A DNA stretch of 64,000 nt from 13-2-20CM-66-19 sp963760225 (GCA_963760225.1 CAVXCD010000002.1:868001-932000); one strand, 5' to 3'; shown: positions 44,247-53,853, counted from the first letter of the stretch. Numbers and translations are program-made. Notes: a model not told the origin generated them from the letters alone.

Positions 44247-46073
44247 ATGGGACGCCGCCCGCTGCTCGTGGCTCTTGTGCTCGCCTGGCTCCCCATCGCG
44301 CCCGTCATGGGCGCCTGCGCGCTCAAGGTCGCGGAGCTTCCGGTGACCATGAACGGCATGCGGCCGATGGTGCACGCGCTGATCAACGGCAGCGATGCCC
44401 TGTTCATCGCCGACAGCGGCGCGTTCTACAGCTCGCTCACCCCGGCGGCCGCAGCGCAATACAAACTGCGCCTGAGTGCCGCCCCCTTCGGGTTTCACGT
44501 GAGCGGGATCGGCGGGGACGCGCAGGCATGGTTGACCACCGTCGACACGTTCACCATCCTCAACCTTCCCGTTCACCACATCGAGTTCCTGGTCGCCGGC
44601 AACGATCTCGGCCGCGGGGCGGTCGGTCTGCTCGGTCAGAACGTGTTCAGGCTACTCGGGGACGCCGAGTACGACCTCGCGGCGGGGGTCATCCGGCTCG
44701 TGCAGACCAAGGATTGTCGCAACTCATCGCTCGCCTACTGGGCAAAATCGCAGCCCTTCTCCGTCATCGACATCGAGTGGGCGACCGCTGAATCCCCGCA
44801 CACCACCGGCGATGCCTACGTCAATGGCGCCCGGATCCGTGTGCTGTTCGACACCGGTGCCGGTGTCTCGACCCTGTCGCTGGACGCTGCGAAACGCGCC
44901 GGCATTACACCGGACAGCGCAGGCGTTATCCCCGCGGGGATGGCAGCCGGGATGGGTCGGCACTTCGTGGCGACCTGGATCGCACCTTTCGCAAGCTTCA
45001 AGATCGGCGACGAGGAGATTCGCAACACACGGCTGCGCATCGGTGCGCTCGACCTTTACAGCGCTCGCCGCCCCGTCGATATGCTGCTCGGTCCGGATTT
45101 CTTTCTGTCGCACCGCGTCTATGTGGCCAACAGCCAGCGCAAGTTGTACTTCACGTACAACGGTGGCCCGGTTTTCAATCTGGCAACGGCAGCGCCGGCC
45201 GGCGCAAGCGAAACCCCGGCGGCGGCGCAGGACGCTGCCGCCGGGAGCGCAGCGGGCTCTGCGGGGGAAACGCCGCCTGCGGCGGCGTCCGCCGATGAGC
45301 CCCACGACGCATCCGCCTTCAGCCGGCGTGGCACGGCGTTCACTGCGCGTCAGGATTTCACGCACGCCATTGCCGACCTCACGCGCGCCTGCGAGCTCGC
45401 TCCCGGCGACGCCGACTACTTCTACCAGCGTGGTATGGCCTACCTTGGCAACCGGCAGGCCGACCTCGCGATGGCCGACTTCGATCACGCGCTGCAGCTC
45501 GACCCTAACGACCAGCAGGCGCTGGTGGTGCGCGCCGTCGTGCACACCCAGCATCATGAACAGCAGCCGGCGATCGCCGATCTGCAGGCCGCAGACCGTG
45601 CCGCCCCCAGGGAAGCGGACGTGCGCCTGCAGCTGGGCGAGCTTTTCCAGCGCAACGGTCAGTTCCCACAGGCCATCGCCCAGTACACCATCTGGATCCA
45701 GGTACACAACAGTGGTGACGTGCGGATGGCGGCTGCACTCAACGGGCGCTGCTGGACGCGAGCCCTGTGGAATCAGGAGCTCGAGCAGGCGCTGCTCGAC
45801 TGCAACGCGGCCCTGAAGCAACTTCCCAACACGGCAGCGCTGCTCGACAGCCGCGGGCTCGTACGGCTGCGGCGCGGCGAGTACGACCAGGCGATCGCCG
45901 ACTACGACCAGGCCCTGAAGCTGCGGTCGCGAGCGCCCTGGACGCTGTACGGTCGCGGCATCGCCCGATTGCGCAAAGGGCTCACAGCCGAGGGGCACGC
46001 CGATATCGCCGCGGCAAGCGCGCTCGATCCCGGCATCGCCGCACAGGCGGGCAAGTACGGTCTGACGCCCTGA
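44247..46073 (+). CDS. Periplasmic retropepsin-like aspartic protease with TPR domain
   Basis: 608 residues with a signal peptide (LVALVLAWLPIAPVMGACA). Two retropepsin-like lobes: the first with ADSGAFYSSLTP (about 54-65, D-S-G) and GLLGQNVF, the second with LFDTGAGVSTLSL (about 202-214, D-T-G) and MLLGPDFFLSHRVYV. An Ala-rich linker (about 305-345) leads to six or so TPR repeats (DYFYQRGMAYLGNRQADLAM, QALVVRAVVHTQHHEQQPAI, and so on to the end). The two-lobe plan differs from the usual single-lobe bacterial proteins. Substrate unknown. Confidence 0.8.
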   Translation: MGRRPLLVALVLAWLPIAPVMGACALKVAELPVTMNGMRPMVHALINGSDALFIADSGAFYSSLTPAAAAQYKLRLSAAPFGFHVSGIGGDAQAWLTTVDTFTILNLPVHHIEFLVAGNDLGRGAVGLLGQNVFRLLGDAEYDLAAGVIRLVQTKDCRNSSLAYWAKSQPFSVIDIEWATAESPHTTGDAYVNGARIRVLFDTGAGVSTLSLDAAKRAGITPDSAGVIPAGMAAGMGRHFVATWIAPFASFKIGDEEIRNTRLRIGALDLYSARRPVDMLLGPDFFLSHRVYVANSQRKLYFTYNGGPVFNLATAAPAGASETPAAAQDAAAGSAAGSAGETPPAAASADEPHDASAFSRRGTAFTARQDFTHAIADLTRACELAPGDADYFYQRGMAYLGNRQADLAMADFDHALQLDPNDQQALVVRAVVHTQHHEQQPAIADLQAADRAAPREADVRLQLGELFQRNGQFPQAIAQYTIWIQVHNSGDVRMAAALNGRCWTRALWNQELEQALLDCNAALKQLPNTAALLDSRGLVRLRRGEYDQAIADYDQALKLRSRAPWTLYGRGIARLRKGLTAEGHADIAAASALDPGIAAQAGKYGLTP

Positions 46074-46183
46074 ACGGCTGCGGGCGCAGCGCTGGCGCCT
46101 TGACCTGCGCACTTTCTTACAAAGTGCGCAGTCCCTCACGAGTGCCGTATGCCCCCGCAGCCCGATATGGGTACAGTGACGTC

Positions 46184-48598
46184 ATGAGGCGGATGACTGC
46201 CAGGCAATGGATTGCCACGTTACTGACGGTGCTCACGGCCGCCGCCTCGGGCGCCGCGACCGCCGCGGTGCGCGCCGACCGGCCGGTGACTGCGGCGCCT
46301 GCGCCGCACCTGATGGCTTTTGGCGGCCGCAGCGCCGCGCAGCGACAGAGCGGGCTCGGTGGCAAGCTCGATGCGACGCTTGCGGACCTGGTGCGCCACG
46401 CGAGCCGCGCGCGTGCCGGGCATGCGCTCGAGGACCTGCACTCGCTCAGTCCCGCTGCGCATTTCATGCAGACTGCCGCCGATGCGGTGCCGCTGGTCGC
46501 CGTCGATGCGGTGACGCGCGGCAACCCGCGGCAGCTCGCGGCCGCGCTCGTCAGCCTCGGACTGCAGCACCCCGCGATCTATTCCAATGACGTCGGCGGC
46601 TGGCTGCCGGTGAATCGGATCAACGCTGCCGCGGCGCGCGCGGAAGTGGTCGCCATCCGCGCCGCGATGGCGCGCACGCGCGCCGCCCCCATTGCCACGC
46701 AGGGAGATTTTGCGCAGGCGAGCAACGTGTTGCGTACCACCTACGCGGCCCTGAACGGTGCGGGTATCAAGGTCGGCATGCTCTCCGACAGCTTCAACTG
46801 TTACGGCGTCTACGACCAGCCCGACAGCGGCGTGCCGGCCTCGGGAACCCAGGGGTATGCGCCGTATGGCTTCGCGACCGATGACGCCACGTTCGATGAA
46901 TCCAACGGTTACCTGCCGGCGAGTGTTGACGTGCTGGAGGAAGCGCCCTGCACTCAATATGGACAGCCGCTGCAGTTGCCCTTCACCGATGAAGGCCGCG
47001 CGATGCTGCAGATCGTGCACGTCATCGCCCCCGGAGCCGCCCTCGCCTTCTACACCGCCTCCAACAGCGAGGCGGACTTTGCCAAGGGCATCGGCGCGCT
47101 CGCGACGGCGGGCGCCAAGGTCATTGGCGATGACACCGGTTACTACGACGAGCCGTTTTTCCAGGACGGTATCCTCGCGCAGGCGATCGATGCCGTTGAG
47201 GCGCAGGGCGTAGCCTACTTCTCGGCCGCCGGCAACAACGGGCAGGAGTCCTACGAGAACACCGTGCCGAGCTTCGCTACGCCCGGTAGCGGCGAGAATG
47301 CCGGCGAGAATCTGCTGAACTTCGACAGCAGCGGCGCGACTACCACCACCGCCCTGCCGGTCACGATCCCGCCGCTGTTCCCCGGCGAATTCATCGCGCT
47401 GATCGTGGAATGGGACCAGCCGTACGTGACGGGCGCGCCCACCAGTAGCGGTGCGAGCAGTCAGATCGATCTGTGCGTGACGGGTGCGTCGGCCTACACG
47501 GTCTTCAACCTCGATGGAAACTCCGTCACCTGCACGGCGCCGAACGCGACCGGCACCGATGCGGTGCAGGTGCTCATCCTCGGCAACCCGGCCAATGCCG
47601 GCGGCAATACCACCGCCCAACAGGTCAAGCTGGTGATCGGTCTGGTGAGTGGCAGTCCGACCCCCGGCCGGATCAAGCTGGTGGTGGCGGACGATGGTGC
47701 CGGCAGCACCATCGACTCCTTCGACACGCACAGCCCGACGCTGCAAGGCCACCCAGGGGCTGCGGGAGCGGCCGCCGTCGCGGCGGCTTTCTTCGCCCAG
47801 ACGCCCCGCTGCGGAACTTCGCCCGCGGTGCTGGAACGCTACTCCGCGGAGGGCGGCGAGCCGATCCTGTTCGATAACGCGGGCACCCGCCTGGCGACGC
47901 CGCAGGTGCGCCAGAAGCCGGACTTCACCGCACCGGATGGCGTGAACACCTCGTACTTCGGTTTCCCGCTCACCGACAGCGGCACCACCGACAACTCGAC
48001 GGTCAGCGCGTGCCAGAACGACGCCACCTACCTGAACTTCTTCGGCACTTCAGCCGCCACCCCGCACGCGGCGGCCGTCGCGGCGCTCGCACTGCAGGCC
48101 ATCCCCACTCTCACGCCAACGCAGATCTACGACGCCTTGCACACGACGGCTACGGCGATGGGCAACCCCTCGCCCAACTATGAATCCGGTTACGGCTTCA
48201 TCGATGCGCAAGCCGCGCTCGCCTCGCTGCCAGCCGGCGCGGCGCTCAACCTCGCGAGCCCTACGATCACCCCCGGCAGCTCGACCACGCTGAGCTGGGT
48301 GGCGATCAATACCAGCAGTTGCACGGCGAGCGGGGCGTGGAGCGGTACGCAGCCGATCAGTGGCAGCCAGACGGTTGCGCCGGCGACTACCGGATCCTAC
48401 GCGTACACGCTGACCTGCACCGGGGCATCGGGCAAGGTCAGCGGCACGGCCACCCTGGCGGTTGAGACGCCGGTAGCAAACCCGGACAGCGGCGGTGGCG
48501 GCGGCAGCGCCGACCTGGCGTCGCTGCTCGCGTTGCTGGGATGGGCGCTGGAGCGCACCCGGCGCGTCATGGCTGCGCGAGCGCACCCAGTGCGCTGA
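46184..48598 (+). CDS. Exported subtilase-like peptidase with Glu in place of catalytic His, and GlyGly-CTERM-like tail
   Basis: 804 residues with a signal peptide (IATLLTVLTAAASGAATAA) and a propeptide of about 160 residues. The Asp motif is VGMLSDSFN, the Ser motif FFGTSAATPHAAAVAAL, but the usual HGTH region reads FTDEGRAMLQIVHVIAPGAA, with Glu aligned to His. That resembles the Glu of S53 sedolisins. An Ig-like or β domain follows (about 685-775). The end, a Gly run then SADLASLLALLGWALERTRR, is a Gly-rich, hydrophobic, basic tripartite sorting signal. It converges with the sedolisin gene, overlapping its 3' end by 32 bases. Confidence 0.78.
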   Translation: MRRMTARQWIATLLTVLTAAASGAATAAVRADRPVTAAPAPHLMAFGGRSAAQRQSGLGGKLDATLADLVRHASRARAGHALEDLHSLSPAAHFMQTAADAVPLVAVDAVTRGNPRQLAAALVSLGLQHPAIYSNDVGGWLPVNRINAAAARAEVVAIRAAMARTRAAPIATQGDFAQASNVLRTTYAALNGAGIKVGMLSDSFNCYGVYDQPDSGVPASGTQGYAPYGFATDDATFDESNGYLPASVDVLEEAPCTQYGQPLQLPFTDEGRAMLQIVHVIAPGAALAFYTASNSEADFAKGIGALATAGAKVIGDDTGYYDEPFFQDGILAQAIDAVEAQGVAYFSAAGNNGQESYENTVPSFATPGSGENAGENLLNFDSSGATTTTALPVTIPPLFPGEFIALIVEWDQPYVTGAPTSSGASSQIDLCVTGASAYTVFNLDGNSVTCTAPNATGTDAVQVLILGNPANAGGNTTAQQVKLVIGLVSGSPTPGRIKLVVADDGAGSTIDSFDTHSPTLQGHPGAAGAAAVAAAFFAQTPRCGTSPAVLERYSAEGGEPILFDNAGTRLATPQVRQKPDFTAPDGVNTSYFGFPLTDSGTTDNSTVSACQNDATYLNFFGTSAATPHAAAVAALALQAIPTLTPTQIYDALHTTATAMGNPSPNYESGYGFIDAQAALASLPAGAALNLASPTITPGSSTTLSWVAINTSSCTASGAWSGTQPISGSQTVAPATTGSYAYTLTCTGASGKVSGTATLAVETPVANPDSGGGGGSADLASLLALLGWALERTRRVMAARAHPVR

Positions 48599-50102
48599 GC
48601 AGCGCTGCCCCGTTCGGCGAGCCGAGTCCGGTGCACGCATCCCATCCGGGTCCGGCGCGGTAGGCACCGTTGTTGCCCTGAGTGATATCGCGAAACGCCC
48701 GCTCGCCGATCTGGTAGAGCGCCGCGTGCACGTCCCCGAGCGGCCGCCCGAGCTGCTGGTTGCAGCGTGCGATCAACGCCGCCCACAGCGGCGCCACCGC
48801 GCTCGTGCCGCCGATCACCTGCGGCTCACCATCCACGAGCACCTGGTAGCCGGTCAGCGGGTCGGCATTGCCGGCCACGTCGGGCACCCCGCGCCCGGCG
48901 CTGCCGTTGGGCGCCTGCGGCACCTGACTGTGCTGCTGCCAGACCGGCAACGGGAACACCACGCTAACGCCGCCGCCGGTCGCGCCCTCGCCGGCACTCG
49001 TGTCGTTCCACACCACTTCACTCGCGATGGTACCGCCGCTGGTCGTGAGACGCGTGCCGCCGCAGCCGAGCGCGAAGGGACTCGAGGCCGGAAAATCCAC
49101 GTGCGGCTCGCCGTCACTCTCCCCGTCGCTCGAGCCGCCGTCGCCCGCCGCGACCGTGACTGTCACGCCGAGCGCCGCAGCGTCTTCCAGCGCGGTCTGC
49201 ATGGCGTTGCGTGAGGGAGTGGTCCAGCCGTCCTCGGGGCCGCCCCAGCTGATCGACATCACGCTCGGGTGGTGAGTGCTGTCATGCGCGGCCTGTGAGA
49301 TCGCCTCGTAGAAACCCTGGTCGGTGTTGGGTGCAAAGTACACGACGATGGCTGCCCCGGGGGCGAGCGCCCCGATCACCTCGATGTCGAGCATCACCTC
49401 GTCGTCGGCTGCGCCGCCGGGCTGGTTGGCCCCGCCGGCGACCCCGACGGCAATCACCGGAGGCGGGCGGGTAATGCCGAGGCCGGTAAAGTAGCGGGCA
49501 AGATCCGCGGTGCTGAAGCCGCCGCCGAGCTCGATGACCGCGACCGTCTGGCCACTGCCGTCGGTCGCCCCCGGAAAGCTGTAGAGCGCGCCGATCTGTA
49601 TCGGCGTGTAGGTGGCGAGCGGTGCCGCCTTGGGTCGGCGCGAGTGCATGCGTGCAACGGGCCGCCGATCCAGTCCCAGCACGGCAATCGCTTCGGGTGG
49701 CAGCAGTGGTGCATGGTCACAGCTGACGAAAGGTCCGCGGCCGTCGGCGAGCTGGTAGCGGCCGAGCTTCACGGCGAAGGCCCGCTCGAGCACCTGCGGC
49801 GGGCCGGCGAGGTGCAGCACGCGGCGGTTCGCCGCGGCGCCCGTCTCGCGCAATCCGTGCTGCCGGGCGAACTCGCGCAGGCGCGCGAGATCCGCCGCGT
49901 CCGCGCCGCATTGCCGGCCGAATTCCGCGCGCGACCACTGCGCGCGCTGCGGCCAGGAGGCGCTGCGCGGCAGGGCTCCGTGCCGACGCCGCATCACCAG
50001 CGTGACTTCCAGCGGCGCGGGGTCGGTGTGCGGACCCAGATAGTGCGTGCCGTGCGGCGTGGGCCACTGTGCTCGATGTGTGCCGGGGGTGGGCTGGCTC
50101 AT
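48567..50102 (-). CDS. Sedolisin (S53, pro-kumamolisin type) peptidase
   Basis: 511 residues. The activation domain (about 25-165, with FARQHGLRETGAAANRRVLH and FAVKLGRY) is followed by the catalytic domain. The Glu/Asp pair is in DDEVMLDIEV, the oxyanion Asp in VAAGDGGSSDG, and the Ser in VIGGTSAVAPLWAALIARC. The Ca-binding end (DITQGNNGAYRAGPGWDACTG) is intact. No clear signal peptide is seen, which is common in this family. Acid-active endopeptidase, probably secreted. Confidence 0.93.
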   Translation of the reverse strand: MSQPTPGTHRAQWPTPHGTHYLGPHTDPAPLEVTLVMRRRHGALPRSASWPQRAQWSRAEFGRQCGADAADLARLREFARQHGLRETGAAANRRVLHLAGPPQVLERAFAVKLGRYQLADGRGPFVSCDHAPLLPPEAIAVLGLDRRPVARMHSRRPKAAPLATYTPIQIGALYSFPGATDGSGQTVAVIELGGGFSTADLARYFTGLGITRPPPVIAVGVAGGANQPGGAADDEVMLDIEVIGALAPGAAIVVYFAPNTDQGFYEAISQAAHDSTHHPSVMSISWGGPEDGWTTPSRNAMQTALEDAAALGVTVTVAAGDGGSSDGESDGEPHVDFPASSPFALGCGGTRLTTSGGTIASEVVWNDTSAGEGATGGGVSVVFPLPVWQQHSQVPQAPNGSAGRGVPDVAGNADPLTGYQVLVDGEPQVIGGTSAVAPLWAALIARCNQQLGRPLGDVHAALYQIGERAFRDITQGNNGAYRAGPGWDACTGLGSPNGAALLSALGALAQP

Positions 50103-50204
50103 GTCGCGACTCCTTGCGAGAAAGCGGTGTTGGAAATCAGCGCTCGGGGGGTGGAAATTTCATGAGACCTCTCTGTTAGACTGCCCGCAAACTGAGAAAA
50201 CGAC

Positions 50205-51059
50205 GTGCGCGCATCGACGGCCACATGCCTGTGCGGTCTGCTGATGATGCCGGGCGGCCAGGCCGCTGCGGCCGCCACCGGCACAGCCAGCACCACCAGC
50301 GCCGCCGACACGCAGTTCGCGAATTACGCGTTTGCCAGTGAGCTCGGCTCGGGCATCTACGCGGTGAACGGCCGCACGATTCAAGTTTACCAGCTGGCGC
50401 CCGCCTACCATCTGCGCCCGGCAGCCCCGCGCGGCGGGCGCCCCGGCATCAGGCTGCTGTTCCCCCTCACCGTGGGATTCTTCAACTTCCAGCCGGTCGA
50501 CCTGGTGCATCTGCAACTGCCCAGTTCGATCGGCGCGCTCAGCCTCGAGCCAGGCGTCGAGCTGGATTTCTGGCTGAACGATGTGTGGCACGTGTATCCC
50601 TACCTCAAGGCGGGCGGAACTTTCGCCTCGTCCGCCGGGGTCAATGCGGTGATCTTCGGTACCGGAGTGCGCAGTGACTACCGCTTCGAGGCGCTCGGCG
50701 ACGGGGCACTGTGGCGCGCGGAGCTCGCCTACGCGGGCGTGCACTACCAGGGCGATCTGCCGAACGACTCGTTTACGCGGCTGCGCAACGGCGCGGAGGT
50801 GCGGCGCAACCTCGGCTGGTCCTGGCACGGCAGTGTCGTGCAGCTTGCGCCCTATGCCTTCACCGACATCTACTTCAATGCCCCTTCGGGCCCGGCTTCC
50901 GGCATCAGTGCCCGCACCGTGCAGTTCGAGGCGGGCCTGATGCTCGGCGTGATCCCGCAGTATCAGATCTACGGCTGGTCGCTGCCGCGCATCGGTATCG
51001 GTTACCTCGATGCCGGTATCCTCTCCGGCTGGCGCCTGGTGATCGGTGATCCCTTCTGA
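50205..51059 (+). CDS. Outer-membrane β-barrel protein of unknown function
   Basis: 284 residues (GTG start). Signal-like N-terminus (TATCLCGLLMMPGGQAAAAA), then alternating strands such as RLLFPLTVGFFNFQ, ELDFWLNDVWHVYPYLKAGG and LPRIGIGYLDAGI with a C-terminal Phe (VIGDPF). About 10-12 strands expected. No family recognised. Confidence 0.65.
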   Translation: MRASTATCLCGLLMMPGGQAAAAATGTASTTSAADTQFANYAFASELGSGIYAVNGRTIQVYQLAPAYHLRPAAPRGGRPGIRLLFPLTVGFFNFQPVDLVHLQLPSSIGALSLEPGVELDFWLNDVWHVYPYLKAGGTFASSAGVNAVIFGTGVRSDYRFEALGDGALWRAELAYAGVHYQGDLPNDSFTRLRNGAEVRRNLGWSWHGSVVQLAPYAFTDIYFNAPSGPASGISARTVQFEAGLMLGVIPQYQIYGWSLPRIGIGYLDAGILSGWRLVIGDPF

Positions 51060-51144
51060 TCTCACGGCCGTCAACCTCCCCCACCCTCATGCGTTACGAT
51101 GTGCCGGGGCTTTGCGACCCACAGGCTCGTCCGAGGTAGGCATC

Positions 51145-51672
51145 ATGCTCAGACACCCGTTGCGCGCCACGCTCGTCTGCGCCCTGACATGCACGATCGC
51201 CGCGTGCTCGACGCTGTATGTGAAATCCGACGTCAATACCGCCCTCATCGGGCAGGTCCGCTGCAACAGCTTCGCCTGGGCCGGCTCGTTCCGCGGCAAC
51301 AGCCCGCTGCGCGGCGGCATCGCCAATCCCGTCAATGAAAGCCGTCTGCGCAGCGCCATCGCCGCGCATCTCAAGGGCCCGATCCAGGATGGTGAGGGGA
51401 ACGCCGACTGCCTGCTCGGTTACGGGATCGGCGCGACCCGGGCGGTGGACTGGCCGTACGGCTACGGCTGGGGCTACTACGGCTACTGGGGCTGGCCCGG
51501 GCCGTACGCCTACCCCGAGGGCATCATCGCGGTGGATATGTACGATGCCCGCTCGCATAAGCCGCTGTGGCACGCCTCCGTGGATCAGAATCTCGTTGGC
51601 GTGAGTGGCGCCGAGGCGCAAAAGCGCATCGACGCGGCGGTGGCCGCGATCTTCACCAAGTACCCCGGCTGA
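51145..51672 (+). CDS. DUF4136-like lipoprotein
   Basis: 175 residues from ATG 51145. Lipobox TCTIAACS puts the lipidated Cys at 20. It then reads VKSDVN...FAWAGSF, VNESRLRSAIAAHLKGPIQD and a Tyr/Gly/Trp-rich insert (YGYGWGYYGYWGWPG) before GIIAVDMYDARSHKPLWHAS and the final AVAAIFTKYPG. This is the DUF4136 pattern of periplasmic lipoproteins with unknown function. Confidence 0.75.
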   Translation: MLRHPLRATLVCALTCTIAACSTLYVKSDVNTALIGQVRCNSFAWAGSFRGNSPLRGGIANPVNESRLRSAIAAHLKGPIQDGEGNADCLLGYGIGATRAVDWPYGYGWGYYGYWGWPGPYAYPEGIIAVDMYDARSHKPLWHASVDQNLVGVSGAEAQKRIDAAVAAIFTKYPG

Positions 51673-51736
51673 GACAGTAACTCCTCCCGCGGCAGCGCAA
51701 TTGGCAGCGTAGGCTCGACGCGGGCAAGATCGCCCT

Positions 51737-52705
51737 ATGGGGAGCTCGATCGGCGTCGGCCTGATCTTCGGTAACGTGCTGCTCGAACAGCTCGGCCTGC
51801 CGGTGCCCGCGATTCCCACCCTGCTGTTCGCCGGTACGCTGGTGGCGGCGGGGCGGCTGCCGGGCGCGGCGGTGTTCGCCGCCGCGCTGCTCGCCTGCAT
51901 GATCGGTGATGCCAGCTGGTACATCGCCGGGCGCGCCTCGGGCGGGCGCGTCATGAAGCTGCTGTGCCGCATCTCGCTGACGCCCGACATCTGCGTCAGC
52001 CAGACGCAAAGGAGCTTCGAGCGCTGGGGCCCGAAGGCCCTGCTCGTCGCCAAGTTCGTTCCCGGGCTGTCGCTGATCGCCCCGCCGCTCGCCGGCGCCA
52101 CTCACATGAGCCTGCCGCGCTTCGCCGCGCTGAGCACGCTGGGTTCGGCGCTGTGGGTCGGTGTGGTGCTGTGCGCCGGCGTGCTGCTGCGCTCGCAGAT
52201 CGAGCAGCTGCTGCCATGGGTCGTGGATCTGGGCGGCGCCGCGCTGGTGATCGTGCTGGCGCTGCTGGCGGCCTACATTGGCTTCAAATGGTGGCAACGG
52301 CGCCGCTTCTACGCCACGCTCGACATGGCGCGCATCGGCGTGGACGAGCTGTACGCGCTGATGCAGGGGGCAGCGCCGCCGACGATCCTCGACGTGCGCT
52401 CCCCGATCGCGCAGGGCCTGCAGACGCGCCGCATCCCCGGAGCGCTGCACATGCCGCTGCACGAGGTCGCGGCGCGCAGCGGCACGCTGCCGCGCGACCG
52501 CGAGATCATTCTCTACTGCAGCTGCCCGAACGAGGCCTCCGCGGCGCAGGCGGCACACGTGCTCATGCGTCACGGCTTCCGCAAGGTGCGTCCCTTGTTC
52601 GGCGGACTCGATGCCTGGATCGCTGCGGGCTACGCGGTGGAGGATGTGCCGGCCGCGGGCGCCGTTGGAACGCTCGCCACGCTGGTCGTCGAGCCGACGC
52701 GCTAG
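51737..52705 (+). CDS. DedA-family membrane protein fused to a rhodanese domain
   Basis: 322 residues. Residues 1-190 are a DedA/SNARE-associated membrane domain (ENVLLEQLGLPVPAIPTLLF-like start, FAAALLACMIGDASWYIAGR, KFVPGLSLIAPPLAGATHMS). After a last helix near 175-190 comes a rhodanese domain (about 205-305) with DVRSPIAQGLQTRRIPGALH and the loop LYCSCPNEASAA, whose Cys would be the active residue. DedA proteins include lipid-linked flippases; the rhodanese fusion is known in some proteobacteria. The start lies 23 bases before a clear first strand; the N-terminus is short. Confidence 0.85.
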   Translation: MGSSIGVGLIFGNVLLEQLGLPVPAIPTLLFAGTLVAAGRLPGAAVFAAALLACMIGDASWYIAGRASGGRVMKLLCRISLTPDICVSQTQRSFERWGPKALLVAKFVPGLSLIAPPLAGATHMSLPRFAALSTLGSALWVGVVLCAGVLLRSQIEQLLPWVVDLGGAALVIVLALLAAYIGFKWWQRRRFYATLDMARIGVDELYALMQGAAPPTILDVRSPIAQGLQTRRIPGALHMPLHEVAARSGTLPRDREIILYCSCPNEASAAQAAHVLMRHGFRKVRPLFGGLDAWIAAGYAVEDVPAAGAVGTLATLVVEPTR

Positions 52706-53544
52706 CTCGAGGCCAGCTCGGGCTGCTCGGGCCCGACGGGGGCAGCCCCCGGCCGCGCCGCGCCATGCAGGGGTAGCGCGCTGCCCGGCGGATCGATGCG
52801 GCCGCGAACTTCCGCCCACAGCGCTGTGTACACCTGCGCCGCCTCGCTCTTCGGCGCGCTCACCGGCAGCGGCGCGCGCCGCACGCTCATGCGCTCGATC
52901 TCGCTGCGGTAGGGCACCTCGGTCGCCAGGATGGCCGGAAAGCGCGCCCGCGCCTCCGCCATGAGCTCGCGGTGCAGCGCGCGGCGGCTGTCGACCAGTG
53001 AAAAGAACGGCAGCAGCGTCAGGTCGTGCCAGCCCGCGGCGTCCACGAAGTCGTACAGCTGTACCAGCATGCGCAGCGACAGCGGCGTCGGCACCAGCGG
53101 CACGATCACGACGTCCGCCGCGCGCAGCACGTTTTCCGACAGCAGCGAGATGCCGGACGGGCAGTCGAGGAACAGCGCGCCGTAGATCTCGCGCACCGAG
53201 CGGCTCATCTTCAGCAGCCGCTCGGTCGGGTGGCGGCGCGCCGCCAGGTGGACGGCAAGGTTGCGGTAGGAAAGATCCGCCGGCAGCAGATCGAGATTGG
53301 GGTAGCCGCTCGCCAACACCAGCTCGGGCAACTCGATCTTGCCGGCAGCGAGGCGCTTCGCCGAGCCATGCTCGTGCGCCTCACCGCGCAGCGCGTAGCT
53401 CGCCGCGCCCTGGGAGTCGAGATCCCACAGCAGCGTCGCGCAGCCGCCGGCCGCACTCAGGTAGGCGAGATTGACCGCGGTGGTGGTCTTGCCGACGCCA
53501 CCCTTGATGTTCGTGACCGCGACGATCCGCACGCCTGCGAGCAT
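52702..53544 (-). CDS. ParA-family ATPase (orphan)
   Basis: 280 residues. Deviant Walker A NIKGGVGKTTTAVNLAYL starts at residue 12; switch motifs LLWDLDSQGAA and LFLDCPSGI follow, and PLVPTPLSLR marks the last box. This is a ParA/MinD-like ATPase, but no ParB, parS-like site or partner gene is near. It ends convergently with the DedA gene, overlapping by 4 bases. Chromosome, chemotaxis-array or other cargo positioning are all possible. Confidence 0.85.
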   Translation of the reverse strand: MLAGVRIVAVTNIKGGVGKTTTAVNLAYLSAAGGCATLLWDLDSQGAASYALRGEAHEHGSAKRLAAGKIELPELVLASGYPNLDLLPADLSYRNLAVHLAARRHPTERLLKMSRSVREIYGALFLDCPSGISLLSENVLRAADVVIVPLVPTPLSLRMLVQLYDFVDAAGWHDLTLLPFFSLVDSRRALHRELMAEARARFPAILATEVPYRSEIERMSVRRAPLPVSAPKSEAAQVYTALWAEVRGRIDPPGSALPLHGAARPGAAPVGPEQPELASS

Positions 53545-53631
53545 ACGCCCGTGCGCCGAGCGGCGGCAGACCAGCGGTACAGCTGCAAGCAGCCAAAGCG
53601 CGCGGCGGTGCGCACGCTCAGGCGCTGCGCC

Positions 53632-53733
53632 TCAGCGGCGCCGGCGGGCGGTTAGGCGCGCGTGCACGAGCGCCCCGAGATGACCAAGGATCAGCAGCGT
53701 CGCGAAGACGAACGAAGTAATGATCAGTTCCAT
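53632..53733 (-). CDS. Possible small membrane protein (33 residues)
   Basis: MELIITSFVFATLLILGHLG then ALVHARLTARRRR, a single hydrophobic helix followed by a basic end. No clear ribosome site. It is the only coding-like element in the 308-base gap between the ParA and ferritin genes, and may be spurious. Confidence 0.3.
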   Translation of the reverse strand: MELIITSFVFATLLILGHLGALVHARLTARRRR

Positions 53734-53853
53734 AGCGAGTGAACTTTGGGGTGCAGGCGGCAAAAACAACCCCGCGGCCGCCCCTGCCGGGCGACCGGGT
53801 TCACACTTTCAGGAGGCAGTTGCTCTCGCCGTCAGGCGATCGAGCCCGGGCCG

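Noticed and set aside
52702..53544. ParA as part of a partition locus or plasmid origin
   Set aside because: No ParB, iterons or parS-like repeats around it; the neighbours are chromosomal genes.
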